From Paracoccaceae bacterium (GTDB lineage: Bacteria > Pseudomonadota > Alphaproteobacteria > Rhodobacterales > Rhodobacteraceae): a stretch of 64,000 nt of DNA. The translations under genes were made by a program, and so were the position numbers. The DNA is taken from the NCBI GenBank assembly GCA_014762635.1, contig JABURR010000058.1, forward strand, positions 49,848 to 113,847. Reading direction: 5' to 3'. A model generated the notes under the pieces. It did not search any database, had not been told where the DNA came from, and saw only the letters and a program-made list of their open reading frames with translations. Of this stretch, positions 44,609 through 53,129 are shown one piece after another. How positions within the stretch are numbered: the stretch's first letter is position 1; every line of letters starts with the position of its first letter.

Positions 44609-45829
44609 ATGCAGAACGCGCAGAAATCGATCGTCCTCATAGGCAACGATCCGGGAGCCATCTCCGGGGTCAGCCTGGCGCTGCGCGAGATGCCCGGCGT
44701 GACGCTGGACGAACGGCAGGCCACGCTCTCGGAACTCAACGGAACCGCGATCAAGCTGGCCAGTCGGAACGATCTCATCATCTTCCAGACCGATTTCGGA
44801 TCGGAAGGCGAACTGGACGCCATCGCCGGTCTGCGCGCCGGGCTGAACGGGAATGCCACGCTGCTCGCGCTGACCAACGAGTCCGCCTCTCTTGCCGATG
44901 TGCGCCGCCTGACCCGTGCCGGGGTGGATGATGTGCTGCCGGATACGATCTCGCCCGAGGAACTCGCCGAACAGATCGCGCGCCTGTCACGCAGGAACGA
45001 GGCGCCGGTGACCGCGACCGCCGCGCCCCAAATAATCCGGGGCAAGGTCATCTCGGTGGCCAAGGCGCAGGGCGGCGTGGGCTCGACCACCGTCGCCGTG
45101 AACCTGGCAGACGAGTTGCTGGGGCGCACGGGCATGCTGAAGAAGGTCAGCCATAACCGGGTGGTGGTCGTGGACCTGGATCTGCAATTCGGCGCGGTGG
45201 CGAATTTCCTAGATGTGCCGCCCAGCGACGCGCTTTACGAACTGGCGATGGACGGGGCAGAGCCCGACGCGACCTTCCTCTCCCAATCCCTGACCGAGCT
45301 TCCCTCGGGGCTTTCCGTGCTGGCCGCGCCGTCGCGTTTTGCCCCGCTCGAAGCCTTGAAGCCAACCCAGATCGCGCGGTTGATCGAACTGCTGCAGGGG
45401 CAATTCGATTACGTCGTCGTGGACATGCCGCGTGCGTTGGTGGATTGGCTCTCTCCGATCCTCGAAAAATCCGACCGGATGCTCATGGTGACCGACAGTA
45501 CGGTGCCATCGATCCGGCAGGCTCGCCGCCTGATCGACTTCTTCACCGAGGACAACCTCAGCCTTCAGATCGATATCGTCATCAACAACGAGAAGAAGCC
45601 CTTGGTTCAGGCCAGCCACCATGTGGAGGCTTCCAAGGTTCTGGAACGGCCGTTCAACCACTGGATCCCCGACGACCCGCGCGCCGCGCGCGAGGCGATG
45701 GACCGGGGCGCGCCGCTGACCGCCGTGGCCGGGCGCTCCTCCCTTTCCAAGGGCATTCATCGACTGGGACGCGACCTGATGGCTTCCCTGAAACAGCAAC
45801 CCGGCCAAGCGTCGACCACAAAAGCATAA
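44609..45829 (+). CDS. cpaE: Flp pilus localisation ATPase CpaE/TadZ
   Basis: The 406-residue protein has an N-terminal receiver-like domain (residues about 8-120) and a MinD/ParA-like ATPase domain. The deviant Walker motif KAQGGVGSTTVAVNLADELL has Ser in place of the second Lys, as in TadZ. It positions the Tad machine at the pole. It is followed by cpaF after 12 nt. Confidence 0.93.
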   Translation: MQNAQKSIVLIGNDPGAISGVSLALREMPGVTLDERQATLSELNGTAIKLASRNDLIIFQTDFGSEGELDAIAGLRAGLNGNATLLALTNESASLADVRRLTRAGVDDVLPDTISPEELAEQIARLSRRNEAPVTATAAPQIIRGKVISVAKAQGGVGSTTVAVNLADELLGRTGMLKKVSHNRVVVVDLDLQFGAVANFLDVPPSDALYELAMDGAEPDATFLSQSLTELPSGLSVLAAPSRFAPLEALKPTQIARLIELLQGQFDYVVVDMPRALVDWLSPILEKSDRMLMVTDSTVPSIRQARRLIDFFTEDNLSLQIDIVINNEKKPLVQASHHVEASKVLERPFNHWIPDDPRAAREAMDRGAPLTAVAGRSSLSKGIHRLGRDLMASLKQQPGQASTTKA

Positions 45830-45841
45830 GAGGGCACGAAG

Positions 45842-47224
45842 ATGTTCAAGCAATTCAGCAAGCGGGACGCCGTCCCCCAAACGAACGTGGTCGACCTGAA
45901 AACCGCCGAAGCGCCGGTCTTGAAGCCGATCGAACCCTCGGAAGAAGACAAGGAACTGATCGCGTTCCTCGAACTGAAAAGCCGCCTTCACGAGGCGCTG
46001 CTCGACCGGCTGAATTTCTCGGTGATCGACAAGATCGTCCCCGAGGAGTTGCGCCGCGAGGTCGCCGCGCTGGTCACCGAAGTCCTGTCGCGGGACAACA
46101 CTCCTCTTCGGTCCTCCGAGTTCCAGCGCCTGGTCAACGAGCTCATGGACGAGGTGCTCGGCCTCGGCCCGCTTGAACCGCTGCTGGCCGACCCGTCGAT
46201 CAACGACATCCTTGTGAACGGCCACAAGACCGTCTTCATCGAGCGCAGCGGAGTTCTGGAAAGAACCAACACCCGCTTCCGGGATGAAAAGCATCTGCTG
46301 CGGATCATCGACAAGATCGTGACGCGCATCGGCCGCCGGGTGGACGAATCCGTGCCTTGGGTGGACGCGCGTCTCGAGGACGGCAGCCGTGTGAACGCGA
46401 TCATCCGCCCCTGCGCCATCGACGGGCCGTCGATCTCGATCCGGAAATTCGCAAAGATGCCGCTGACCATGGATCGCTTGGTTTCCGCCGGCGCCCTGTC
46501 GGACCAGGCCGCCGCATTGCTTCAGGGTCTCGTGAAGGCGCGGTTGAACGTGCTGATCTCGGGCGGTACCGGCTCGGGCAAGACGACCATGCTCAACGCC
46601 ATGTCCGCCAGCATCAGCGAACGCGAACGCATCGTGACGATCGAGGATGCGGCCGAACTTCAGCTTCAGCAGGAACACGTGGTGCGGCTGGAAACCCGTC
46701 CGCCGAACCCCTCGGGCGGCGGATCGGTAAACCAGCGGGACCTTGTGCGCAATGCACTTCGGATGCGCCCCGACCGGATCATCGTGGGCGAGGTGCGCGG
46801 CGCCGAGACCTTCGACATGCTGCAGGCGATGAACACCGGCCATGACGGCTCGATGACCACGGTTCACGCGAACTCGGCGCGGGACGCGCTTGGCCGCATC
46901 GAACAAATGGTCACCATGATGGGGATCGACCTGCCGATGTCGGCCGTACGGGCGCAGATCGCCTCGGGCCTGCATTTCGTGGTGCAGCTCTCGCGCCTTG
47001 CGGACGGCAAGCGCCGCGTGATCAGCGTGTCCGAGATCACCGGGATCGAGGGCGATGTGATCACCATGCAGGACATCTTCATCTACCGGAAGATCGGCGT
47101 CACCGAGGATGGAGAGGTACAGGGCGAGTTCATCCCCACCGGCATCCGCCCGCGCTGCTGGGATGTGCTGAAAACCGCAGGCGTCGACCTCGGCCAGACC
47201 GATCTTTCAGGAAGGACGCACTAG
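45842..47224 (+). CDS. cpaF: Tad secretion ATPase CpaF/TadA
   Basis: A 460-residue type II/IV secretion ATPase of the CpaF branch, which powers pilus extension and retraction. It has Walker [17 protein letters not shown], the Asp box [10 protein letters not shown] and Walker B region [15 protein letters not shown], with the His box [13 protein letters not shown]. The N-terminal regulatory part has [20 protein letters not shown]. Confidence 0.96.
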   Translation: MFKQFSKRDAVPQTNVVDLKTAEAPVLKPIEPSEEDKELIAFLELKSRLHEALLDRLNFSVIDKIVPEELRREVAALVTEVLSRDNTPLRSSEFQRLVNELMDEVLGLGPLEPLLADPSINDILVNGHKTVFIERSGVLERTNTRFRDEKHLLRIIDKIVTRIGRRVDESVPWVDARLEDGSRVNAIIRPCAIDGPSISIRKFAKMPLTMDRLVSAGALSDQAAALLQGLVKARLNVLISGGTGSGKTTMLNAMSASISERERIVTIEDAAELQLQQEHVVRLETRPPNPSGGGSVNQRDLVRNALRMRPDRIIVGEVRGAETFDMLQAMNTGHDGSMTTVHANSARDALGRIEQMVTMMGIDLPMSAVRAQIASGLHFVVQLSRLADGKRRVISVSEITGIEGDVITMQDIFIYRKIGVTEDGEVQGEFIPTGIRPRCWDVLKTAGVDLGQTDLSGRTH

Positions 47225-47227
47225 GCC

Positions 47228-48199
47228 ATGTCGACGCTGATCGAAAACCCGGACTTCGTCTACGTCCTCTATACCGGCCTCGCGCTGGGGGTGTTCCTTG
47301 CCTTCACCGGCATGGCCCAGATGTTGAAGCGCGGCGAGAACAGCACCGAGGCCAAGAGCCGCCGGATGCGAATGATCGCCAAGGGCAATTCCACCGCCGA
47401 ACTACTGGCCGTGCTGAAGCCCGGCGACACGGGCGGCGCCTTGAACAACCTGCCCTTCATCGGCGATCTTCCGAAGGCGCTGCTGCAGGCCGGGTTCACC
47501 ATCAAGCCAATGGCCTTTCTCTCGCTCTGTGGCGCGATCTTCCTGATGGTGCTTCTCATGGCGATGCAGTTTCTGGGCGCACCGGAATCCCTGCTTGCCG
47601 CCGTATCCATCGGGCTTATCCTTCCGGTTCTGGTGGTGAAGTCCCGCCAATCCCAAAACACGGCGTTGCTGATCCACCAACTGCCCGATGCGCTGGACCT
47701 GATGGCGCGCGGCCTGCGGGTCGGTCACCCGCTCAACGTGTCGATCGGATCGGTGGGCGAGGAAATGCCCGACCCCATCGGAACCGAGTTCGGTATCATC
47801 TTCGACCAGGTGAGTTTCGGCGACGATCTGGCCGACGCCTTCCAGGAATTCGCCGAGCGCGTGGATCTTGAGGACGTGCACTACCTGTCCGCCAGCATCG
47901 GGATTCAGCATGGCACCGGCAGCGACCTGGCGCGGGTGCTCGAGGTGCTGTCGCGGGTGATCCGCAACCGCATCGCGCTGCGCCGGAAGATCCAGGCGAT
48001 TTCGTCCGAAGGGCGGATGACAGCCTGGTTCCTCTCGGCCCTGCCGATCATCATCTACACGATGACCTCGATCACCTCGCCCAACTACTATGCCGGGGTG
48101 TCGAAAGACCCGATGTTCATGCCGATGGCCATCGCGATCATCACCCTTACGATCCTGAACGCCCTGATCCTGCGCAAGCTGGTGAATTTCCGTATCTGA
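47228..48199 (+). CDS. tadB: Tad inner-membrane protein TadB
   Basis: A 323-residue type II secretion F-domain protein. About four hydrophobic segments: 13-32, 95-112, 117-135 and 270-320 (two segments). The T2SSF domain lies in LIHQLPDALDLMARGLRVGHPL onward. TadB and TadC form the platform. It starts 3 nt after cpaF. Confidence 0.93.
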   Translation: MSTLIENPDFVYVLYTGLALGVFLAFTGMAQMLKRGENSTEAKSRRMRMIAKGNSTAELLAVLKPGDTGGALNNLPFIGDLPKALLQAGFTIKPMAFLSLCGAIFLMVLLMAMQFLGAPESLLAAVSIGLILPVLVVKSRQSQNTALLIHQLPDALDLMARGLRVGHPLNVSIGSVGEEMPDPIGTEFGIIFDQVSFGDDLADAFQEFAERVDLEDVHYLSASIGIQHGTGSDLARVLEVLSRVIRNRIALRRKIQAISSEGRMTAWFLSALPIIIYTMTSITSPNYYAGVSKDPMFMPMAIAIITLTILNALILRKLVNFRI

Positions 48200-48214
48200 G
48201 GAGCCCGTGGCGCC

Positions 48215-49198
48215 ATGACCAACCCATTCGACTTCATGCTTTCGACCGAAGGGCTTCTTGTCACCGGGATCGGGTTCGGTGTCCTGCTGATCTTCATTGG
48301 GGTCGCCTCTACACTGCGCGAACGCAATCCGGCCGCCGCACGCATGGCCGCATCGGTGAGCCGCGCACAGGCGCGTCGGGATCGCGGCCTCTTGCGCGCG
48401 CCTGACGTGGACGCGAAGGGGATCATGAAATCCTTCATCCCCAGCGATGAGGCCCGGCGCAGCGAGTTGAAGCGCAAGCTGTCGCAGGCCGGCTATCCGC
48501 ACCCGACGGCGGTGCGCAATTTCATGGTGGCGCGCGTCTTGCTGGGCGTTGTGCTGCCGGGCATCTTCCTGCTTGCGGTGATCATCACGAAGATGCCCGG
48601 GCTGGTCATCCCGACCTCGCTTGGCATCGCCGTCTCCAGGCTTTCCAGCCTGCACATCTTCCAGGTTCTGAGCGTGCTGGTCGCGATTGGATACTACCTG
48701 CCCCTAGCCTGGCTGAGCGGTCGCATAACCGAGCGGCGCCTGCGGGTCGAGGAGGCGTTTCCCAACGCGCTCGACTTGATGCAGATTTCGGTCGAGGCGG
48801 GGCTGGGCTTCGATGCGGCGATGACCCGCGTGGGCAACGAACTGGCATCGGTCTCGCCCGATATCGCCTTCGAATTCCTGACAGTTCAGCGCCAGGTGCA
48901 GGCGGGCCGCTCCCGCGACGTGGTGATGCGCGACATGGCAGAGCGGACCGGCGTCGATGTAGTGCGCTCTTTCGCCAACGTGGTTCAGCAATCTATGCAG
49001 TTCGGCACCAGCATGTCCGACGCACTCACCACCTACTCAAAGGAAATGCGCGATTTCCGCGAGATGAAGGCGCAGGAGATGGCGAACAAGCTGCCGGTCA
49101 AGATGTCGGCGGTTCTGGCTTCGCTGATGCTGCCCGCGCTGATTCTGCTGACGGTGGGCCCGGTTCTGATCCGATATATCCGTTATTTCTCGGCCTAG
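48215..49198 (+). CDS. tadC: Tad inner-membrane protein TadC
   Basis: The 327-residue second platform protein, with a T2SSF domain (EEAFPNALDLMQISVEAGLGFDAAM; core quoted: NALDLMQISVEAGLGF) and hydrophobic segments at about 15-33, 110-130, 140-160 and 295-325. Starts 15 nt after tadB. It ends the contiguous Tad assembly block; a 234-bp AT-richer gap then precedes the LuxR-type gene. Confidence 0.93.
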   Translation: MTNPFDFMLSTEGLLVTGIGFGVLLIFIGVASTLRERNPAAARMAASVSRAQARRDRGLLRAPDVDAKGIMKSFIPSDEARRSELKRKLSQAGYPHPTAVRNFMVARVLLGVVLPGIFLLAVIITKMPGLVIPTSLGIAVSRLSSLHIFQVLSVLVAIGYYLPLAWLSGRITERRLRVEEAFPNALDLMQISVEAGLGFDAAMTRVGNELASVSPDIAFEFLTVQRQVQAGRSRDVVMRDMAERTGVDVVRSFANVVQQSMQFGTSMSDALTTYSKEMRDFREMKAQEMANKLPVKMSAVLASLMLPALILLTVGPVLIRYIRYFSA

Positions 49199-49306
49199 CG
49201 TGGAAACAATGCCCAAGTTTTAACCATAAGCGTCGCGGAAACAGTGGATAAAATTCTTGCAGTGGTTGAAATTTCGAGTCTACCGCGCCCAATTCGCGCC
49301 CCATTG

Positions 49307-49367
49307 TTGACACAAATCAGATGGCGCCGGATATTTGATTCATAAGAACATTTAATCGTTCATGAAT
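49307..49367 (+). promoter_or_regulatory. Promoter-like elements and dyad before the LuxR-type gene
   Basis: TTGACA (49307-49312) is followed by ATATTT after 18 bases, a sigma-70-like pair. Just after it ATTCAT-aa-GAAC (49338-49349) and GTTC-ATGAAT (49358-49367) form an inverted repeat. This lies in the 234-bp gap between tadC and the regulator, and suggests an own, perhaps autoregulated, promoter. Confidence 0.4.
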
Positions 49368-49432
49368 TACCGAGGCGACAGGGCAGTCCGCTGAATTGTC
49401 AGCTTTAGAACGCGCAATGAGGGGGCGTGTTG

Positions 49433-50272
49433 ATGAATGGGGTTGCCAAGGACCGCACTTCGGTGCGCTCTGCCAGTATTGCCGAGGCCGACATTATCGG
49501 AGGGATCGCGCTCTGGTGTGACAGTGTGCAAGGTCGTGTACCGGTGATTGAGGCCATGGAAGCGATCGCGCGGGGGGTCGGGGCGGAAGCCGTTGATCTT
49601 GCGAGGGTCTCGAAGGACACACGTAGCGAAAGCAAATCGATCATCTTCGACGTGGACAGCCACCACCCGGGACGGGCGGCGCTGGATCGATCCTACGCCC
49701 GCTCGGTTCTGGGCGACTATTTCGACCGTTCGCGGACCGGCACGATCTGGTTCAAATCCATGGTCGAGATCGACCCAGACCCGGCACTTGCCGAATTCCA
49801 CAGACGTCGGCGTTTCGCCGAACTCGCCATCATTCCGCTCGCGGTGAACGAAAAGACCGTCGACTTCATCGAATTGCATTTTCCCAGAAAACTGACGCCG
49901 GACTGTCATGCCTTGCTCAACATGATGGTCTCCACACTCACGCGAACTTGGGCAAACCGAAAGGCGGGGTTGCTGACCGACGCGATGCTGCGTCGCAAGC
50001 GTTCGGACAGCACCGCCTGGGGGCTGACGCCGATCTTGGGCAGCGACAACCCCGCCAAACTCAGCCGGGCCGAGTTCCGCGTCTGCCTGCTTCTGAGCCG
50101 CGGCCTGTCGAACAAGCGGGTCCAGTCGGAGCTGGAGATCTCCAACTCCACCCTGCGCACCCACCTGCGCAACATCTACACCAAGACCGGCACTTCGGGT
50201 CAGGCCGAGTTGCTCTACCACCTGCTGGCGCGGGTGCCCGCGGTCGAACACCTGAACGCTCGCATCGCTTGA
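49433..50272 (+). CDS. LuxR-type helix-turn-helix regulator in the Tad locus
   Basis: A 279-residue protein with a C-terminal LuxR/GerE DNA-binding domain: KLSRAEFRVCLLLSRGLSNKRVQSELEISNSTLRTHLRNIYTKTG (core quoted: LSNKRVQSELEISNSTLRTH). The N-terminal 200 residues show no clear known sensor domain to me; they contain no receiver motif and no autoinducer-domain signature. The ATG at 49433 has GAGGGGG seven bases upstream; GTG and TTG codons occur just before. It separates tadC from the prepilin peptidase gene and probably controls the pilus or links it to a signal. Confidence 0.82.
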   Translation: MNGVAKDRTSVRSASIAEADIIGGIALWCDSVQGRVPVIEAMEAIARGVGAEAVDLARVSKDTRSESKSIIFDVDSHHPGRAALDRSYARSVLGDYFDRSRTGTIWFKSMVEIDPDPALAEFHRRRRFAELAIIPLAVNEKTVDFIELHFPRKLTPDCHALLNMMVSTLTRTWANRKAGLLTDAMLRRKRSDSTAWGLTPILGSDNPAKLSRAEFRVCLLLSRGLSNKRVQSELEISNSTLRTHLRNIYTKTGTSGQAELLYHLLARVPAVEHLNARIA

Positions 50273-50279
50273 GGTTCCC

Positions 50280-50747
50280 ATGGGAATGATTCCGCTCTTG
50301 CTCGTTTCGCCAGTCCTCGTGGCGGTGGCCTATTACGACCTGCGCTACATGCGGATCCCCAATAGCCTGGTGCTGATGGCCCTCGCGATCTTCCTGCTGA
50401 TCCTACCGCTTTTGCCCATGTCCGAGATCGCCTGGCGTCTGGCAGCCGCGGTCGTGGTCTTCGCGATCGGCTTCGTCGTCTTCGCGCTGAACCTGTTCGG
50501 GGGCGGCGACATCAAGATGCTATCGGCGCTGATGCTGTTCATCCCGTCCCAGACCTATCCGATCTATGGCTTCGCCTTCTCGGCTGCGATGCTTCTGGGG
50601 GTCTTCTTCGTGCTGACACTGCGCGCCGCACCATGGCTGCAAGGGTCCGACTGGATCACGATCAAGTCGCCGGGCACCTTCCCCATGGGCATTTCCATCG
50701 CCCTCTCGGGACTGGCGCACCCGGTTCTGGTCAGCTTCGTCATCTAG
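50280..50747 (+). CDS. cpaA: Prepilin peptidase CpaA/TadV (A24 family)
   Basis: A 155-residue membrane aspartic protease that cleaves Flp prepilins. YYDLRYMRIPN supplies the first catalytic Asp and NLFGGGDIKMLSALMLF the GxGD-like second Asp. About five to six membrane segments. It starts 8 nt after the LuxR-type gene, so both are probably co-transcribed. Confidence 0.93.
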   Translation: MGMIPLLLVSPVLVAVAYYDLRYMRIPNSLVLMALAIFLLILPLLPMSEIAWRLAAAVVVFAIGFVVFALNLFGGGDIKMLSALMLFIPSQTYPIYGFAFSAAMLLGVFFVLTLRAAPWLQGSDWITIKSPGTFPMGISIALSGLAHPVLVSFVI

Positions 50748-50771
50748 ATCGCGCGGGCTTGCGCCAAGATC

Positions 50772-50794
50772 CGGGCCGCGCATGACGCGGCCCG
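50772..50794. terminator. GC hairpin after the Tad locus
   Basis: CGGGCCGCG (50772-50780) and CGCGGCCCG (50786-50794) form a perfect 9-bp stem with CATGA loop, between the convergent cpaA and the small lipopeptide gene. There is no T-run on either side. Confidence 0.5.
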
Positions 50795-50808
50795 AAACGC
50801 GTTGCAAA

Positions 50809-50886
50809 TCACATGCCAAGCACGTCGCAGGCGGCCAAGGCCAGCGGGGCGAGCACGATCAAGGAATATTTCAAATAGGCTGTCAT
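50809..50886 (-). CDS. Putative 25-residue lipopeptide
   Basis: A tiny gene with a strong ribosome site AAGGAGATCACAG directly before its ATG. The peptide is Met-Thr-Ala-Tyr-Leu-Lys, then hydrophobic YSLIVLAPLALAACDVLGM ending at TGA. LAAC is a good lipobox, so signal peptidase II would leave a lipidated Cys-Asp-Val-Leu-Gly-Met, comparable in design to entericidins and other very small lipoproteins. It is convergent to cpaA and downstream of a hairpin after eutC. Evidence is sequence pattern only; homologues would be decisive. Confidence 0.6.
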   Translation of the reverse strand: MTAYLKYSLIVLAPLALAACDVLGM

Positions 50887-50926
50887 CTGTGATCTCCTTC
50901 TGTAGAGAGCTTCACCCTAGCAAAGC

Positions 50927-50952
50927 AAAACCCCTTGAAATATTGGGGTTTT
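50927..50952. terminator. Hairpin between eutC and the lipopeptide gene
   Basis: AAAACCCC (50927-50934) and GGGGTTTT (50945-50952) form a perfect 8-bp inverted repeat with T-tail in either direction. It probably ends the eutBC transcript on the minus strand. It also lies 40 bases upstream of the lipopeptide start and could affect its promoter. A second short hairpin, GGCTTGG/CCAAGCC, lies at 50990-51005. Confidence 0.65.
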
Positions 50953-51034
50953 CGTTACCAACCGCGGACATCCCCCCGGTTGAGGAGTGGGCTTGGGACC
51001 AAGCCTAAACTGCCATCCGGAAAGGCAAAAACCG

Positions 51035-52021
51035 TCAAGTCAGGATTGCCGTCCCCAGCCCCGGATGCCCCGCCCGCACGAAGGAGGCGATCGCCGTATC
51101 CTGCGCCCCGGTGCCCGTCAGATCGCAAATTGTGATGGCCTTGTCATCCGTGCGCCCGGGCAAGCTGCCCGCGATCACCTCGCCCAGTTCCGGCGGAATA
51201 CCGCGATCCCAGAGCCCGGCTGCGGTTGCCGCGCGCAGCTCACCCAGTGCTTCGCACTGGCTGGCGCGGTCACAGACGTAGAGGTCGGCCTGCATCAGGG
51301 CTTCCGGTTCAATCTCGTTCTTCCCCGCCTGGTCCGACCCCATGGCGGTGATGTGCAGCCCCGGATGCAGCCAGTCGGCTTTCAGAACCGGCTCCCGCGC
51401 GGGGGTGGTCGTCACGACAAGCTGGCTTTCCGCCACGAGGTCGGCGGCCCGATCCATTACTTCGGCCCGAATACCAAGCGTCGCTGCCAAATCGTCGGCG
51501 CAGACCTGCGACCGCGCCCGGTCACGCCCATGCACCAGCACGCGCGAGAACGGCCGCACCAGATGCGCCGCCTGCATCTGCAACCGCGCCTGAACGCCGG
51601 TCCCGATGACACCTGCCGTTTCCACTTGCGATGGCGCCAGATGCCGCGCCGCCACCGCCCCGGCGGCGGCGGTTCGCAGGTCGGTCAGGTAGCCGTTGTC
51701 CAGAAACGCGGCCTCTACCAGCCCGGTCTTGGCCGAGAGCAAGATCATCAGCCCGTTCAGGCTCGGCAGGCCCAGTTTCGGGTTGTCGAAGAACCCCGGG
51801 CTGACCTTGATCGCGAAGCCGTCGAAGCCGGGGATATAGGCGGTCTTCACATCCACCTCGCCATGCACGTCCGGCAGATCCATCGACAGGATCGGCGGCA
51901 TCACCACCTTGCCGGTTGCGAGCGCCCGGAACGCGTCTTCGATCACGTCGACAAGGGGCAGGTCCAGCCCGACCGCCGCGCGCAGGTCGGTTTCGGTCAC
52001 GACACGGATCTCATGGATCAT
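51035..52021 (-). CDS. eutC: Ornithine cyclodeaminase family protein (EutC-like)
   Basis: A 328-residue NAD-dependent mu-crystallin/ornithine cyclodeaminase-fold protein. GVIGTGVQARLQMQAAHLV is the Rossmann motif, and AIKVSPGFFDNPKLGLPSLNGLMILL the substrate part (core quoted: FAIKVSPGFFDNPKL), and the AMGSDQAGKNEIEP region the later signature. With the adjacent EutB-like dehydratase it fits ectoine/hydroxyectoine utilisation proteins EutBC. The start overlaps the eutB stop by 11 nt. The rest of the ectoine pathway (doeA/doeB, transporter) is not in the window. Confidence 0.75.
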   Translation of the reverse strand: MIHEIRVVTETDLRAAVGLDLPLVDVIEDAFRALATGKVVMPPILSMDLPDVHGEVDVKTAYIPGFDGFAIKVSPGFFDNPKLGLPSLNGLMILLSAKTGLVEAAFLDNGYLTDLRTAAAGAVAARHLAPSQVETAGVIGTGVQARLQMQAAHLVRPFSRVLVHGRDRARSQVCADDLAATLGIRAEVMDRAADLVAESQLVVTTTPAREPVLKADWLHPGLHITAMGSDQAGKNEIEPEALMQADLYVCDRASQCEALGELRAATAAGLWDRGIPPELGEVIAGSLPGRTDDKAITICDLTGTGAQDTAIASFVRAGHPGLGTAILT

Positions 52022-53018
52022 AGGGGCTGCCTTTCACGGTATAGTCGCCAAGGGCAACATCCTGCCCGGTGATGATGCGGGTGAACAGGCCCATGTCCAG
52101 GTTGCGCCCGGTGATGATGGTGGCCACCGGCCCGCGCGGCGTGGGCAATCGCCCGGCCAGCAAAGCGGCGATCCCCACCACGCAGGCGCCCTCGGCCACG
52201 ACGCGGTCTTCGTAGTAAAGCACCTGCATGGCGCGGTAGATCTCTTCCTCGGTCACGAGGATCGTGTCGTCGAGCAGATCGCGGCAGAGCGGGAAGGACA
52301 GGCGGTTTTCCAGCCCGATCCCGCCGCCCAGGCTGTCGGCGAGGCTTGGCACCTCTTCCACCTCCACCGGATGGCCCGCGCGGATCGAGGCATGCATCGC
52401 CGCGCCCCGGTCCATGCTGATGCCGATCACGCGGATTTCCGGCTTGATCGCCTTGGCCGCCAGCGCCACCCCGGCGGCCAGCCCGCCCCCCGACAGCGGC
52501 ACCAGGATCATGTCCAGATCAGGCCGCGCCTCGAGCATCTCCAACCCGATGGCCCCCTGCCCCGCGATGACCGCCGGGTCGTCGAAGGGCGAGATTTCCG
52601 CCAACCCCTCCTCGGCCACGAGGCGGTGGCTTTCGGCCATGGCCTCGTCCTGGCTGCGTCCGTGGATGCGCACCTCGGCGCCCAAAGCACGGATGCCGTC
52701 CACCTTGGCCTGCGGCACCAGCTCGGACATGCAGATCACCGCCCGCATCCCGCGCGCCCGCGCCGCATAGGCCACGCCCCGCCCGTGGTTGCCGGTGGAA
52801 CAGCAGGTGACACCGGCCACATCCCCATCCAGCGACATCACCGCATTGAGCGCACCGCGCAGCTTGAAGGCACCGATGGGCTGCATGTTCTCAAGCTTGA
52901 GCAGGAACTCCTGTCCCGCCTGCCCGGTCAGGAAGGGCGATGGCACAAAGGGCGTGGCATCCGCCTGCCCGCGCAGCCGCTGCCGGGCCGCCATGATATC
53001 CGCAAGCGTCAGGCTCAT
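52011..53018 (-). CDS. eutB: Threonine dehydratase-like PLP enzyme (EutB-like)
   Basis: A 335-residue fold type II pyridoxal-phosphate enzyme. The PLP lysine is in NMQPIGAFKLRGALNAV, the phosphate loop is PLSGGGLAAGVALA and STGNHGRGVAYAARARGM is the Asn-loop. The pattern STGNHGRG with LVPQAKVDGIRALGAEVRI is that of hydroxyectoine utilisation dehydratase EutB by memory. A serine/threonine dehydratase or a beta-hydroxyaspartate dehydratase is an alternative. The ATG at 53018 (MSLTLADIMAARQRL) suits the family; a much longer open frame runs antisense of lldD and is spurious. Confidence 0.75.
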   Translation of the reverse strand: MSLTLADIMAARQRLRGQADATPFVPSPFLTGQAGQEFLLKLENMQPIGAFKLRGALNAVMSLDGDVAGVTCCSTGNHGRGVAYAARARGMRAVICMSELVPQAKVDGIRALGAEVRIHGRSQDEAMAESHRLVAEEGLAEISPFDDPAVIAGQGAIGLEMLEARPDLDMILVPLSGGGLAAGVALAAKAIKPEIRVIGISMDRGAAMHASIRAGHPVEVEEVPSLADSLGGGIGLENRLSFPLCRDLLDDTILVTEEEIYRAMQVLYYEDRVVAEGACVVGIAALLAGRLPTPRGPVATIITGRNLDMGLFTRIITGQDVALGDYTVKGSPYDP

Positions 53019-53129
53019 GCGCCCAACCGGCCACTGATGCGAGCACAAGTCAACCCGTGCGCGCTTTGGCAGATTGCCAGCCCGGCGCTGCCTTGCTAAT
53101 CCCGTTGCAACCAAGAAAGGGAACCCGCC

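Noticed and set aside
51035..53018. Beta-hydroxyaspartate cycle genes bhcB and bhcD.
   Set aside because: bhcA and bhcC are absent and the STGNHGRG pattern fits EutB better; kept only as an alternative.
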